Source: Azadirachta indica (lineage: Eukaryota; Streptophyta; Magnoliopsida; Sapindales; Meliaceae). Taken from it: DNA of 64,000 nt. The notes below the pieces were generated by a model. The model saw only the letters and a list, made by a program, of their open reading frames with translations. It was not told where the DNA came from and searched no databases. How positions within the stretch are numbered: position 1 is the stretch's first letter; every line of letters starts with the position of its first letter. Positions 36,001 through 48,286 of this stretch are shown here, piece by piece. The position numbers and the translations under genes are program-made. The stretch lies in the NCBI GenBank assembly GCA_022749755.1, contig CM040452.1:18370350-18434349 (forward strand). The letters are read 5' to 3'.

Positions 36001-37062
36001 CATCTGTGACCAAGTTGCTTGAATGCAATGCTAAGGCACTCAAAGCATCGGCTGCTGCCTTACGTGTTGCCCAATCTGGACTCCCGAGACACTCATGAAT
36101 ACTTTGTAGCAATGGTTCCAAGCTATGAGGTGCAATTGCCCCAACCTGCAGCAAGTAGAACAATGTTTACAGTCCCTGAATTTGCTCCTTTCTTATGAAA
36201 TCTTAAACCCTATAAAGTTAGTTTACTAGCTAATTCATTCTCTCATTACATATATGGGCTATCTAAACTGCACAATTATCAAGCACATTGCCACACAACA
36301 AACCAACCAAGGAGAAAATGTAGATTGACAAAATTAACAACCACACTAGGCGCAAACCTGAGACAAACTCCCCACAACAGGCAAAAGTGAAGCCTTGGCT
36401 AAGAAATTCTGATTGTTCAGCAATTTACAAATCCTGGGACACAGCTTCTGAAACGCCACAAGAGGCGGGTCCGAGGCACATTCCACCATCTTAGCCATAC
36501 ACAGAGCAGCCCCAGATTGCACCCCTTTATTCTGCTCCATCATTGCCTCGAACAAAGGCTTCACAAACAAACCCACGACACTCCCATTATTTTCCTCCTT
36601 CCCGCTCAAGTACAGCTTAGATAACGATCCAATCGCATCACGACAGGCCTCCTTAACCCCAGAATCACTGTCTTTCAATCTTTTAACAATGTGCGAAATA
36701 ATTTTAGTGACGTGTGTGGATGTCAAGTCACTGTGAAGTTGACAAACAACTCCGAGAAGCCTTACCGACTCTTTCTTCACAGCCGGTTTGGGGTCGTTAG
36801 ACGATTCGTAGAGGCAGTTCAAGAGCATGGGAAGAGAGTCTTGAGAGAGAGTTTGAATAGTCTTCTCAAGATCTTCAATGGCGATTTGGTGGGTGTCACG
36901 ATCGGCTAATTTCGAAAGAGAAGTTAGGATTTTTTGCTTCAATTCAACCATAGCCAAGTGAGAAGACAGAGAAGACGATCTCGAAACACTTGGTGATGCA
37001 TTTGCCTGATTCTGGCTAGTGGGTTTCGTAGGTTTCGTCGATTTGGTTGCTTGCGAACTCAT
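32527..37062 (-). CDS. TOR1: TORTIFOLIA1/SPIRAL2 microtubule-associated protein
   Basis: Six exons in coding order: 37062-36358, 36145-35954, 35433-35334, 35246-34624, 34536-33661, 32724-32527, giving 897 residues. The N-terminal half is an array of HEAT repeats (MVELKQKILTSLSKLADRDT onward, about residues 45-300). A disordered Ser-rich middle contains PVEVVVPRRC and a QLERQQ coiled-coil-like segment. The conserved C-terminal domain includes SARSVWQASKDEATLEAIRV and ends WEIELQQFEK. In Arabidopsis the protein binds cortical microtubules, guards minus ends and crossovers, and prevents right-handed organ twisting. The start MSSQATK is chosen because the family begins with a short Ser/Thr/Lys-rich leader; the frame is open further upstream, but without a better ATG. 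Intron 3 is only 87 nt and stays in frame. Confidence 0.95.
33031..33074. repeat. (CT)n(AT)n microsatellite in TOR1 intron 5
   Basis: Fifteen CT dinucleotides followed by seven AT dinucleotides, inside the last intron. Confidence 0.95.
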
Positions 37063-40000
37063 TTTGCCTTGTTTGAACGATAAAGAAGGAAACAAAATCG
37101 GTTTCTACAGAAATGGGGCTGTACACATTGTGGAAATATAGCTCAAAAACAGCAACACAGAAATGGGTTTTCTAAATTTAATAGCTTAAGCGTTGCAGAA
37201 ACAGAAAGAGATAAACAATGTAATTTATAGAGACAAATAATTGAACTTTTACATGGAAACAGAGGCGGAAAGAGTTGAAAATGCACAGAGAATTGAGAAT
37301 GTAGGTGTTACAGGAAGGGATGGAGTGAAAACTAAGGCTTCTAGCAGGTATTGAATGTGGGGAACACAAGACATCTAATCAAATCGAAAGGGAAATCAAG
37401 ATCTGTTACTGTTGTTACTACTACCGAGTGAGCGAAAACGATACAAAAAGTTGTATCTTCGAAAACCAGATAGATCTGTATTTTTCAATTTTTTAAATTA
37501 TTGATTTTTTTAAAAAATAACAAAATTATGAATTTGGTAATACGCCAATTAGGGATTGGATAAGACAATTGGAGCGTTTAATTTGTTCAGGGATGTAAGG
37601 GCTAGAGTTAGGGCATGTAAACTTGAATATCTCCAAATTTGACAATTCAAATTTTAACTATTTGTAATATACTAAGAATCAATTAAGGAATTACAACCAT
37701 TGATTTGTGATCTTGTATTATGACATGAAATCAATCATTATATAAGTGGGACCTCTTTGTATAGGGTATTGATATTATTGATAAAGAATTTAGAAAATTA
37801 AAATTATTGTTGGTGTTGATGTTGGTGGGGAATTATTTGTGTTTGTTACTTAGCAATGAATTTGTCATTTGTCATTTGTGAATGACAAGATTATTGTAAT
37901 GTTGGTTGGTGGGTTAAGTGTATTTGCCTTTCTTTCAATGATTGATTCTAGCACCCTTTTTCTTTTTTATATCTTGTAGATTTGGTTTCGTGGAAATAGA
38001 GTCCACATTATTTATTATGCTTTTAATTGATTTTTTCATAATTTATGTTATGATTTTTCAAGATTTTGATCTATTTGAAGAATCCTTTCATTTTTTCATA
38101 TAAAATAATTTTCTTTTAAAAAAATTACAAGAAAATAATCAACATTCAAATTATTTTGTGTAATTCTTAAAGTCAAAGAAGGTTGTTTTCAAGCAATTGG
38201 ATAAGACTTTTAACTAAAACATTTGAATATTGTTACAAGTATATGTAAAACACAATAAGCTCAAATCTCCTACCGTTATATGTAGCAATTTTGGTTTCAA
38301 ATGATGTGGCGGCATTCATTAAATAAATAAATGATAAATTTTTACAATTTTTAAATTTATTTATAACATTATTTTATCAACTACTTAATGAAAACGACTC
38401 ATTTAAACTTACTCATAAATTTAGTGCTAAGTTGAAAATATCATTCATGCCGATTGCTGAATACCCTACTGACACTTTTATTCTTCTTATATACAAATAA
38501 CGAAGCTGATGTTCTAAGAAATAAGAGGACTTCATTAGATTAACTGGCCGGAAAATGGGAACTGCAGTGGGTCTACTTAGTAAAATTTATGGTACACTTA
38601 GGAATTGAATGGTTCACTTAGAAATTTTGTAGTACACCTAGAAAATGATTTTATCCGGAGTACGGAACCCAGCATGGCTCCACCTCGAAACACACTTTTC
38701 GCAAACCCAACGGCACAAACTAGACAAACAACGCTCCACACCTCCACTCAGACCATTTCTATTTCAGCTTTTAATATCATTAATGTTATTATTATTTATT
38801 TATTTTTTTTAAGATGAATTTTATATTATTCATCAATATATATAATACATTGCTAGTATGATTAGCATTAAAAAAAAATAGGGAAATAAAGACTACTTAT
38901 TCCTTCAGCATGAATCATGGCCGTATGTCTGTGAATTTATTATGCAGATATATATTTGATGGTAATTGGCAAATGAAAGCTACGTGAAAAAATGGTCGGT
39001 TTTAAAAACGGAAGAGAGACAGTCTTATACACATATTCACTGCACCATTGACTGGTCTCATACTTTGCATATAAAGACAAACAGACGGACGGAAAAGCTT
39101 CGTAAAAAGGGAAATTAAAGTTAAGCTTAGATATCAGTAGAAAGACCTTAGATATGTTCTTGAAGTTGACATTATCTTACATGCGAGGTATTTAGTCTTT
39201 ACTCGCAACAAAATCTGTTTTAAGATCTCAGTTATATGAACAAAACAAGATTGTGGGTAGGTTTCATTTTCTATCTTCTGTCTGTCGTCTTCATCCGAAC
39301 TGCTGAGCTGCTCAAGTTTTAATGAGACTGGACTTGGTTGCTGGCTTGCTTGCTTTGCTTGGTGGGTATGCTTCAAAATCTTGATATTTATGATCTGCTC
39401 TGTGCTCTTTTTTCTTTGTTGGTTTCTGTTTATTTTGTTGATTTATGGCATATTATGAGATTTGGTTGTTGAAAGCCGTAAAAAAATGCAGTTTTTTAGG
39501 TTTATTAAAATATAGGTTGGTTGGTGGCTCTGAGAGTTTTCTGCCAGTTTATATCTTGTTTTATTTTTGTTTATGTGATCGATTTTTCCTCAATTTGCAG
39601 TTCCAGTTTTCCTTCAATGTACTATTTTTTCTCTTATGAGTTGAAATTTAGTTATTTTCTTTCGTTTTGCCCAATGAATAATCTGAAAGTAGTATTTCAT
39701 GCAAAGTTTGGAGGTTTCATTGAGATCAAATGCTGACTCGCATTCCCAGTTTGCAATCTGGACTTCATAGGAGGAAACATTCCAGAATTTTTAGAACAAT
39801 TAGTTTTGACCACGTGTTTAGTGATTCCTTTATCTGATAGTTGAAGGTTTTAATAATCTTAATAACTATTTCTGGTCAAGTTGCTGTGAAGTAAACAGTT
39901 GTTTGCTGGATTTCATTGAATTACTTCTGTTAAGGCACTTTTGTATCTTGGGGATCTTACACAGTTTCTCTAATTTTTTATTACTGCAATATTGAAAGAT

Positions 40001-40499
40001 TCATTGTTGATTCATGATTATCAGTTCTTCTTACTCAATTCGGTTCCAACAGCATATTGTCATCAGATTTAGCAGTTTGAACTCTATTATCCTGGAATCT
40101 CTGATTATCAAGTGTAATTTCTGGTTCTCTTGTTTTGTTGCCTTAATACTGCAACCTGCACTTTCTTGCTAGATATTTAAGCTGTGTTCTTTGTTTATAC
40201 ATTGAGGGAAGAAAAAATCAACTACCAATTGTCAGTCTTTTCTTCTTTGAATATGTAGCTTTGTACCTGATAGTCTGAGTATGTAATTTGTTGGGAAAAT
40301 GCTGACTTTACTCTGAAGAATATGAGGTATATTTCAACCAGAAAATATGACTCACATCTATATGTATTAGGTGGTGTTATTGCTTAACAGTCTCTAAACT
40401 CGTTTGACTGCAATCTTTCTCCAAGAAAGCTTTGAGGGCTGAGAACTTCATCATTAGAACATATTGTCTCAGACCTCTGATTGAAAAATATCCAGAAAC
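37063..40499. other. TOR1 promoter, intergenic DNA and 5' region of the 159-aa gene
   Basis: About 3.4 kb without a recognisable coding frame. The first 400 bp should be the TOR1 5' UTR and promoter. The middle is AT-rich. From about 39250 the sequence is T-rich with intron-like character, so the downstream small gene probably has a 5' UTR intron (inference; no splice pair can be fixed without RNA data). Confidence 0.5.
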
Positions 40500-40979
40500 A
40501 TGGTTCAGAAACTAGAAGCTATTAAGGGTGGTGGAGGATCCATCAAACTTGGCACCACTGGAACGATCAGTTCCCTAATGACCAGGGAACTGGAATCTGT
40601 TAAATCTGCACCCCAGACACCTCGAATACCTCCTGTTTCAGTTGCCTGTGGTGCTACTAGTGCTAAAAGATTACAACCAAGAAAATCATCAGATGAAGCT
40701 AGTACAAGCAGCAGCAGCAACAACATTAATCGCAGAAGTGCTGAAATTGCTCGGAAAACAAAAGGCTTCAACAAAAGTACTTATCAAATTCCAATGCTGC
40801 TCTCTGACAATGTTGTGCTGGATAGAACTCCTAACCGGCAGAAATCTGACAAGAAAGGACCAAACATTGTCGAAATTGTGGACATAAAATGTGGGCACCC
40901 AGAGAGAGCATGGGCTAACCCCATAACAAATAAACTCAAGAAGCTTGGATTCTCAAAACTATCTGAGAGTATAATCTAA
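40500..40979 (+). CDS. Plant-specific small protein of unknown function (159 aa)
   Basis: Single coding exon starting MVQKLEAIKGGGGSIKLG. An N-terminal conserved-looking block (IKLGTTGTISSLMTRELESV) is followed by a Pro/Ser-rich, low-complexity middle containing a Ser run and basic residues. The C-terminus is basic and helical (NPITNKLKKLGFSKL). There is no signal peptide, membrane helix or known domain, and I do not recognise a function. It resembles short uncharacterised plant proteins that begin with a GTxGTIxSLM motif (from memory). Its stop codon overlaps that of the minus-strand gene at 40976 by four bases, and both proteins carry the same N-terminal motif, so they may be paralogues. 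Confidence 0.8.
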   Translation: MVQKLEAIKGGGGSIKLGTTGTISSLMTRELESVKSAPQTPRIPPVSVACGATSAKRLQPRKSSDEASTSSSSNNINRRSAEIARKTKGFNKSTYQIPMLLSDNVVLDRTPNRQKSDKKGPNIVEIVDIKCGHPERAWANPITNKLKKLGFSKLSESII

Positions 40980-41350
40980 GCCTGCAATTTCTTCACATCA
41001 GATTTCAGGTTCCTGTAGTTAAACCCTGAAATCCCAATGGGTCGACTTCTATCCGAGACTTCCACTGTAGAACATATGCTTGGTAGCCTGTTGCCTCTTC
41101 TCTTTTTCTTCTTTTGGGTTGTTATCACAGATGTAGTAGCGGGTCTAGAATTACTACTAGATGAAACCATGTCTGTAACATGACTTTGAGCCTTCTGTGA
41201 GCCATCTTGGCAGCTTAATTCAAGCCGGCTAAAGTACTCAATTTCTTTCAGTATGAGGGATCCGATGGTTCCTCTGGTACCTATTTCTACTGGAGGTTGT
41301 GCAACCATTTTTTCTGGAACTTCAGTGGCAATGTTGCTAGATTTATACAT
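40976..41350 (-). CDS. Plant-specific small protein, tail-to-tail partner (about 124 aa)
   Basis: Minus-strand frame opening MYKSSNIATEVPEKM. The reading frame continues upstream for about 42 codons but has no ATG there, so this is the first ATG; MVAQPPVE fourteen codons later is an alternative. The block VEIGTRGTIGSLILKEIEYF matches the LGTTGTISSLMTREL block of the plus-strand neighbour. A Ser-rich middle, a Lys/Arg cluster (KKKKRRGNRLPS) and a C-terminal NLKSDVKKLQA also parallel the neighbour. No known domain or function. The four-base overlap of stop codons means the two 3' UTRs must be antisense to each other's coding ends. An upstream exon cannot be excluded. Confidence 0.7.
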   Translation of the reverse strand: MYKSSNIATEVPEKMVAQPPVEIGTRGTIGSLILKEIEYFSRLELSCQDGSQKAQSHVTDMVSSSSNSRPATTSVITTQKKKKRRGNRLPSICSTVEVSDRSRPIGISGFNYRNLKSDVKKLQA

Positions 41351-42781
41351 GTTCTGTTTGGTTTTAGTCAAGGAAGATTGTGGATGAAGAGTGGAGGTTT
41401 CGGGTTTAGTCTTGGTGGGGAAGTTGCTTTGAGTCTGGGATACTTGTTGAGTGGTCTTATTATACCTAGAGCTTCACATGAATTCTATACCTCATGTTCT
41501 TTATCCACAGCTGGTTAGAGATTTGGATGGTGACATATAGTCATTGTATTCATGTGCGTGCAGTTAAAAACATTTAAATCCTAACAAGAGCAGTGCCACT
41601 TTTATTGTCATTTGCCCATTTAATTGTTTGGTGCACATTTGAGCTGTAATTTATAAAATGCTTAATCAGGAATTGATTGCAATTTCTGAATTATGTGAGA
41701 TAGTTGTGTGACAGGCTTTCTTAAGTGCTTCTGAACCTAACTTTCCATCAAAATATCAACCGATGTCAAATGAAAATGCAAGAATTGAAAAGAAGGATGA
41801 GCTCATGACGCAGGGACCATTTTCAATAGGGTGTTATTTTCTTTTCATGTCTTCAATAGCAAGGTACAGGAATAGCATGGGGGTGAGGTTTCCTGAAGCA
41901 ACTTGATTGCCTTTCAGGAACGGGGACAGTATATATGTGATTGATCTTACTTTTTCAGAGTCATGGGAAAGGAAAATAAGACTTAAATGCAATGTGCATA
42001 ACCGATGGAGAATGTGAGTAGATTCATTTTTTCTGGGTTCTGACCACACTTGATTGGTAAGGCTAAGATTAAATGAAAATAAAGAAGCACCTCACAAGTT
42101 CTTAAAGCCGTTTACTCCTTGTGTGAATGATGACCGTCAAATTTGCCCATTTCCTACTAATCTACTATTGAAAACAGAAATGAAATTTTAGGTGAACCGC
42201 TGTAAGAAGTGGAGGAAATTTTACGTGGGACTTTTTTAATAGAGTTACCTAATAAAAATATAATTTGTGTTTCAAATTTTCTCTCTCAATTTTTATTATT
42301 ATTGTCGTAATTAATTAATTTTAAAATAATATAAAATATGGAGAAAGACTTAATTAAAAGAAAAAATACATTTGCTACATTGCAGCCTTTTTAACTCGAA
42401 TGTTAGGTATGGTTCCAGATGGCTGTATCTACTTAAATTGTGGGAGAGTCGGACATTTTTCATTAGATTTAAAAAAAGGGAAAAACAAGAGTAAAAAGGG
42501 CCACCGATTTAGGAAATCAAAGTTGAGCCTGGGCTAACTATAAAATGTGGTGGTGAGATGTGTAGTCCAGCCCATTATCGCCTGAATTATGGACTACCAA
42601 ATTGTCAACAGACCAACGGTCCAGATTACAGTTCTGAATAGCATTTGTGGACAGATACACAGGACATTATTACTTACTCTTAACACTCAAAATTACACAC
42701 GTGTAATGTAGACCGACACTGAAGTGATAAACCAGTTTCATATGCTCCCATGTTTTGCAGATAAAAATCTTCAGCTCAGCT
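41351..42781. other. Divergent intergenic region before LTD
   Basis: Upstream DNA shared by the minus-strand small gene and the plus-strand LTD gene. AT-rich; no gene recognised. A short stretch near 42424-42470 reads loosely like a zinc-knuckle (NCGRVGHFS) but has no coding context. Confidence 0.5.
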
Positions 42782-43856
42782 ATGGCTTCTATCCCATGCA
42801 CTACAACCCACCTAAACTTTATCTCAAAGCATTCCAATTCTTCATCTCCTTCGCCAAAATTCAATTCTCAATTTTTGGGTACGAAAAACAGTCTGCAATG
42901 TTCCAGAACCTTCAAAATTGGACCCTCCAATGGGTCTAAAACGAAGTGCTGGTTCAAGTTTGGTAAAAATGGTGTTGATGCTGAAAATGCTGGCATTTAT
43001 GGTAGTCAGACACGGGATGACTTTGATAGAGACGATGTTGAGCAGGTTCTTCCTCTCTCTCTATTTGCATGTACATTTTTATGCGTATTCAGATAGCATT
43101 TCTGCTTTCATTTTTTCTTTTCGGTGGAGTTTGGTTTTTATGTGTATATTTATAGATTAAATCTCTGTGTTGTAGGAATTTTTCCCCTTAAATGAATTTC
43201 AGATGTATGGTTCGAAATTATGAAGATTGGAGTAATTAGATTTACGGGATTCTATATTTGTTTGTTACAAGGATGTGTGTGGTATCTGAAATATGAAGAT
43301 GTTTTCTAATGGTGATAAGATGTTAGGAAATTTTAATACAATTATCACCTACTGAAGACATGCAAGATGTCACTGCTGCTAGAAATGTAGCATAATGGTT
43401 ATAAACTTACCTGATTATACTTGATTAAAATAAATTTAACTTATTCGTATTTAATTGTTCAAAGAAACCATTGGATGAACTGAGAAGTATTGAACTGCTA
43501 CTTCTTGTTGGAAGTAAACAAAATACTTGATGAATTGTGTTGTGAACATAGAGGCATAGAGAGTTTTTGAGTGCTGAAGAAACTATTTGGCCATGCAGTA
43601 CTTCAACTACATGGGAATGCTTGCAGTTGAGGGTACATATGATAAGATGGAGGCTCTTCTGAGCCAAAACATTCACCCAGTTGACATCTTGCTGATGCTT
43701 GCTTCTTCGGAGGGTGACAAGCCGAAAATTGAAGAGCTGTTGAGAGCCGGAGCTAATTACACTGTCAAGGATGCAGATGGAAGGACGGCGCTTGATAGAG
43801 CTGCTACTGAAGAAATCAAGGACTTCATCCTCAGTTTTTCAGCTCAGAAGGCATGA
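42782..43856 (+). CDS. LTD: LHCP translocation defect protein LTD/GDC1 (chloroplast ankyrin)
   Basis: Two exons, 42782-43045 and 43599-43856, joined in phase 0, giving 173 residues. Exon 1 encodes a Ser/Thr-rich chloroplast transit peptide (MASIPCTTTHLNFISKHSNS) and the conserved GIYGSQTRDDFDRDDVEQ. Exon 2 starts YFNYMGMLAVEGTYDKMEAL, then NIHPVDILLMLAS, and ends with an ankyrin-repeat pair (KPKIEELLRAGANYTVKDADGRTALDRA). In Arabidopsis this stromal protein hands light-harvesting chlorophyll proteins from the envelope translocon to the cpSRP pathway. Length and domain order match the family. The ATG is the one that starts the transit peptide; an in-frame upstream ATG at 42755 would add nine residues. 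Confidence 0.95.
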
Positions 43857-45062
43857 TGTGAATTATGTATTCTGACCATTATGATTTTGGATTTGGTTTT
43901 CAGAAAATTTGCATCCTACAATGTAATATGTGAGTTTGAATGTATAACATCGTTGGAAAGTTCATCAGGTTATTAGCAACCATTTTTATTGCAATCACAT
44001 GTTGAGCTGAATCAGTGCTATTTAGCTCAACGTAGTAGCATTAGATAATATGTATTTGTTACTTGGAAAATGTACTTTTTCATTCTTGGATGAGAATAAC
44101 AAATTTCATAGAGGATTTGCATTTGTTTTTATAAATTCTTATATATTGTCCTTTGCTTCTTACATTGTGCTGCTGATTTTGCTTGACACATTTCAAAGTT
44201 CGGGCATGAAGATTTAGCTTAATGTAGAAGTCGATCTTAGGGCAAATTTGTTTTAAGAAATTTTATCTTCATTAATCTTTCACCAATATTTCGCATGACA
44301 ATTGGTTGTTTGAAAATATAGGACAAAAACACAACACAAATGATGTTAATGCAGGTTTAAGATTCGTCTTTCAAACAATGTATATTTCTTTAATCTTGTA
44401 AAGTTCATATTTTCTCCATAATTGTGATTGGAATTGATCAAATGTCAATCATATGATGTGAAATAGATAACATAGCATTCAAATCTTTTAGTATTCTCTA
44501 ATATCTCAACTAAAATTTACCTCAATATCTCGATTAAATTTTCTCAATTTGGGCCGTTGTCCCATGACTCTTAATGCCAAGTCAATATTCACGTCATTGA
44601 AACATTCAAGCCAAAAACATATTTGTTATATGCAGTCATGTAATCAATTATAGTTAAATCACGCCACATTATTCTAGTGGTAGGTAACACAAAATTTTAC
44701 TTGTTCAATTGAAAAAAGCGAGTTTGGCGATCTACTGGAGTAATGGGCTTGCGTTGGCAAGGATTTGACTGAGAAATTCCCACGTTGTTACACAATATTC
44801 AATAACTATCGAGAACCTCAGAAAGGCAGTATCTAAGATTATTTAATAATAATCCAAAATGTGTAAAGTTGATGCCACATTGAACTCGTTAAACTGAGAG
44901 TAGATAGTTATTGTAACTCAGGTGATCTGCAGTGTAAGCAAAGTCACAGAACTGTTCTGAAGGTGAAGACTTCATTTATTTGAGAAGAATGGAGAGGTAT
45001 GATTGTGGAATTTTATACATTGTCTTATCAAGACACAACAAGCAATAAGATAATAAGTCCAA
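43857..45062. other. Convergent intergenic region, LTD to lipocalin
   Basis: 3' flanks of two convergent genes. AT-rich, with no coding frame or RNA gene recognised. Confidence 0.55.
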
Positions 45063-47943
45063 TTATTTCTTAAAATAAAGCTCAAGTAGCTTTTTGAAAG
45101 TGTCAAATACACTTGTAAATGGGTTAAGTGCAATAGGAGCTTTCAGTTCTAGGTCAGGGAACTGGTTTGTTAGAGCCTGTTGCATTCCAGACATCGACAT
45201 CATTGCAGCAAGCTGACTATTAGACATCACTTCACAGTCCTGTGGAGTATCCTTGATTTTGTTTGGATCATATCCTAAATTTTCCAAGTACGATTTGTAC
45301 TTCTCTATGAATTCAGGTCCTGGAGTAGGTGTTCTTGAATATATCTGAAATATTGATGTCAAAGAATGAACTTAAATATTGAAATATCCGAACTTTGATG
45401 TAAAATAGCATAATTTAAATAATCAAATTACAAGTGTTGGCTAATCTAAAATTATTGAATGTCTGATTCAGTAATCCTGCTGTAAATTGTTGAAGAAGTT
45501 GGCCACTATGATTGAATATACTATGCTATTTCTAACATGCAAGTTCCTGAGAACTAGAAGAACCTTTTTTTTTTTTGTTCGGTTGAAGATTGAGAACTAG
45601 AAGAATTAGATTTGGACAAGTTTGAAAGAAGTGACAAATTTTATGGCATTATCTTCATCAATTATCTAATTACCTGAATAAAGCTTCTATCTTTTGCTCC
45701 CGAAACAAGAGAAAAGTTGTCATAGTCGGTAGCAATCACATCATAAGGCTCCTTTGGGATAAAAGGCAATGTAGGAAATCGAAGGTAACACTTCTCTTTA
45801 ATCATCTCTTGCATTTCCAGATCAGTCTCATTCTTTTCCAATTCATCCTCAGGAAGGCATTGAACCTTTCCCCTTATTCCGGTAATATATCCATTGGGGC
45901 CCCCATGAACACAGAAAGTATCAACCTGGATGGAAGGTGCCTCCATATCAAATGTGTAGACACCCTCCATATTTATATATTGAAATTTGTCAGTACTCAA
46001 ATATATTTACGGGAATAAGGTTTTGACAGAAAGAGCCCAATTGAATAAAACAAGAAACACAAACTCTGGATTGCATCCATGACTGTACTACCTCTATGCA
46101 TCTTCCACGATTTATGGCACATCAACTCAACCTATATGTACAGGACCATTCAAATGCTTCCCACATGGACTATGCAAAAGCTTTACATATCTTATTGACA
46201 AAAAGTTCATCAATCTGAAATTCAGATGGTCTAAGAATTTAGGCTAACTGTAAAATGTAACATGGAGGGAGAAATCAGGTCTTACTTTCTGCCAGTAAAG
46301 CAGCTACCCAGAAACTCACTACATTATCTTCATCACAAGTCAATGTAATACCTAAACATGGCATTTACCTGAGTGCAGTGGCAGTCTTCTTGACCTTGCC
46401 CAGCAAATCCACGTTTGAGGGAAGCTACTTCAAACCACCTTCCGGAATACCTGATGGGGTCAAAATCCTTTGCTGTCATACCTCTCATCATCATTAGCTT
46501 CCCATTTCTTTCATCAGATCCCCGATCAATTGGAAGAGATGGCATACCATCTGCAGCACTTGCAAGCTGGCATATGTTATGTGAATGTGGTAAATCCACT
46601 GCAACAACCTTCGAAGGAAGAAGAGAATAATTCTTAGAAACATCAAAAGCTCTTCAAATTAAAATAAGTGTAATTACATTGCGGTATTATTGCATTTATG
46701 AGCTCCAGCAAGTAGAGTGACTCAACAAGAATCTACTACACATTCGTTTGGATCAACCTAACTAGAAATTAAAGAAATCAGAGTTATCTTTGAATAGAAG
46801 ATCAAAAAATGATGCACTTGAACGATTAGAGCTATATCTTGTCTATATTCTTGGCATAAAGCAACAGAGTTGATTAGGTGCCTAATACAATGAAAAATGA
46901 TGCGGATTGCTTCTCAAGTAAAAAAAAATAAGAAAATGTGTATTTCTATGGAAAATTCATTGTTAACAGGCCATGGAACTAGTAGTAAAACTAACCAACC
47001 TGGTTTGCTTGAGAAAGAATCATTATGGAGGCAGCAAGCCCAGATAACATGTGCCTTGCTTGGCTTGTCACAGCCTTACTCAAGACAGGGTTGTCAAAGG
47101 AGCATTTGCACATCAATTTCCCTGGACTCCCCCTAGACAGCAGAACAATTACGTCTAAGCGATTAAAAAACCGTAAAATCTCATGCAGACAATGAAATGC
47201 TAAAAACACAAACCAGTGAAGGTCACTCATTTCTCGGAACCAAGACATTGATGACCGACGCACTTAGAAAGAATTAAATGTTGAGTCATGTGAACAATTT
47301 TGTGATGAAAAAGCACTTTAGACCTAGACCTTGTTGTATTAATTATATAAAGTTGGCATACTAATAATCATTCTCCACTGGATAAGAATTATCTAAACAA
47401 GGATGAATTTTAGAAGTCCAAAAGGACCAAGTAAAACTTTCTACATGTGGAACATTCAGTGGTCATTGATAAATGGACGCATTTTCAGGCACTAAAAGAC
47501 TTCAAAATCAAATTTGACCGATCAAACCAATCCCAAGCATTAAAGCTAAATCATTAACAGTTGCTATTATTTTCATAATCATGTTCTCAAAGGGCCATCA
47601 CAGGCATAGAAAAATGTACTGAAACTGTTATTCCTTTTCCATGATTTCTCATCCACCAGACAGACAAAAGATAAACTCAATCAAAGCCCAAAATTTCGTG
47701 AAAAACTGCCAAAAAGAATTTGGAAAAAAAAAAAAAGCAAGCAGCTACAAGATAATCAAGTTAATAAATGCGGAAAAAAACTGCGTATAGGAGTTCCACC
47801 AAAAAAAATAACACATTAATAAGGAAATGAGAGGTGGAGTAGCGTTTTGGTGATTACCTGGGGATAGAATTGGTAGGAAGAGAAGGAGGAGAACCACAGC
47901 ACTGAAGGAGAGCGGGTGATAGATGATGTATAACATTTACCAT
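45063..47943 (-). CDS. CHL: Chloroplastic lipocalin (CHL/LCNP)
   Basis: Five exons in coding order: 47943-47858, 47132-47000, 46608-46369, 45964-45674, 45344-45063; the phases close into 343 residues. The N-terminus (MVNVIHHLSPALLQCCGSPP) and following Ser/Ala-rich segment, with HMLSGLAASIMILSQ, look like a bipartite plastid/thylakoid-lumen transit peptide. The lipocalin signature G-x-W is in RYSGRWFEVASLKRGFAGQG. Later conserved blocks are CHCTQGVYTFDMEAP, CVHGGPNGYITGIRGKVQC, DVIATDYDNFSLVSGAKDRS and the C-terminal FTSVFDTFKKLLELYF. In Arabidopsis this lumenal protein protects thylakoid lipids under photo-oxidative stress and is needed for the slow quenching component qH. Several conserved Cys remain. 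No defects are seen. Confidence 0.95.
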
Positions 47944-48286
47944 TTTTGCAGCAATAATTTTTCTTTGATCTTCTCTTCAATTTCACTCTCGTTCAGTCCT
48001 GCTGTTTCCGTAGAGCTCTTTCTCTGAACTACAGACCATGACACGCAGTCAAGTGATCCATTTCAGTTTACTACCATTTCATTTTCGGTTATTTCCCTTT
48101 TTTTCCCTCGAAAAGACAAACTTTTGGAAAATTTGAGAGTAACTTTTGTCCACTTGATACTTTAGGTATGTTAATTGGAGTACTCCCAAAAATAATTTTG
48201 AAATATTAATGATTTTAAATTTATAACATCTTTTCCTCTCTCTCTCTCTATATATATATATAGAGGTATATATATATAAGAATAAA

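Noticed and set aside
40505..40898. Antisense frames over the 159-aa gene
   Set aside because: They are shadows of a biased coding sequence (Ser run read as Leu run) without any independent evidence.
42400..42480. Short NCGRVGHFS-like zinc-knuckle reading
   Set aside because: The Cys spacing is wrong for CCHC, there is no surrounding Gag or open frame, and one short motif is within chance.
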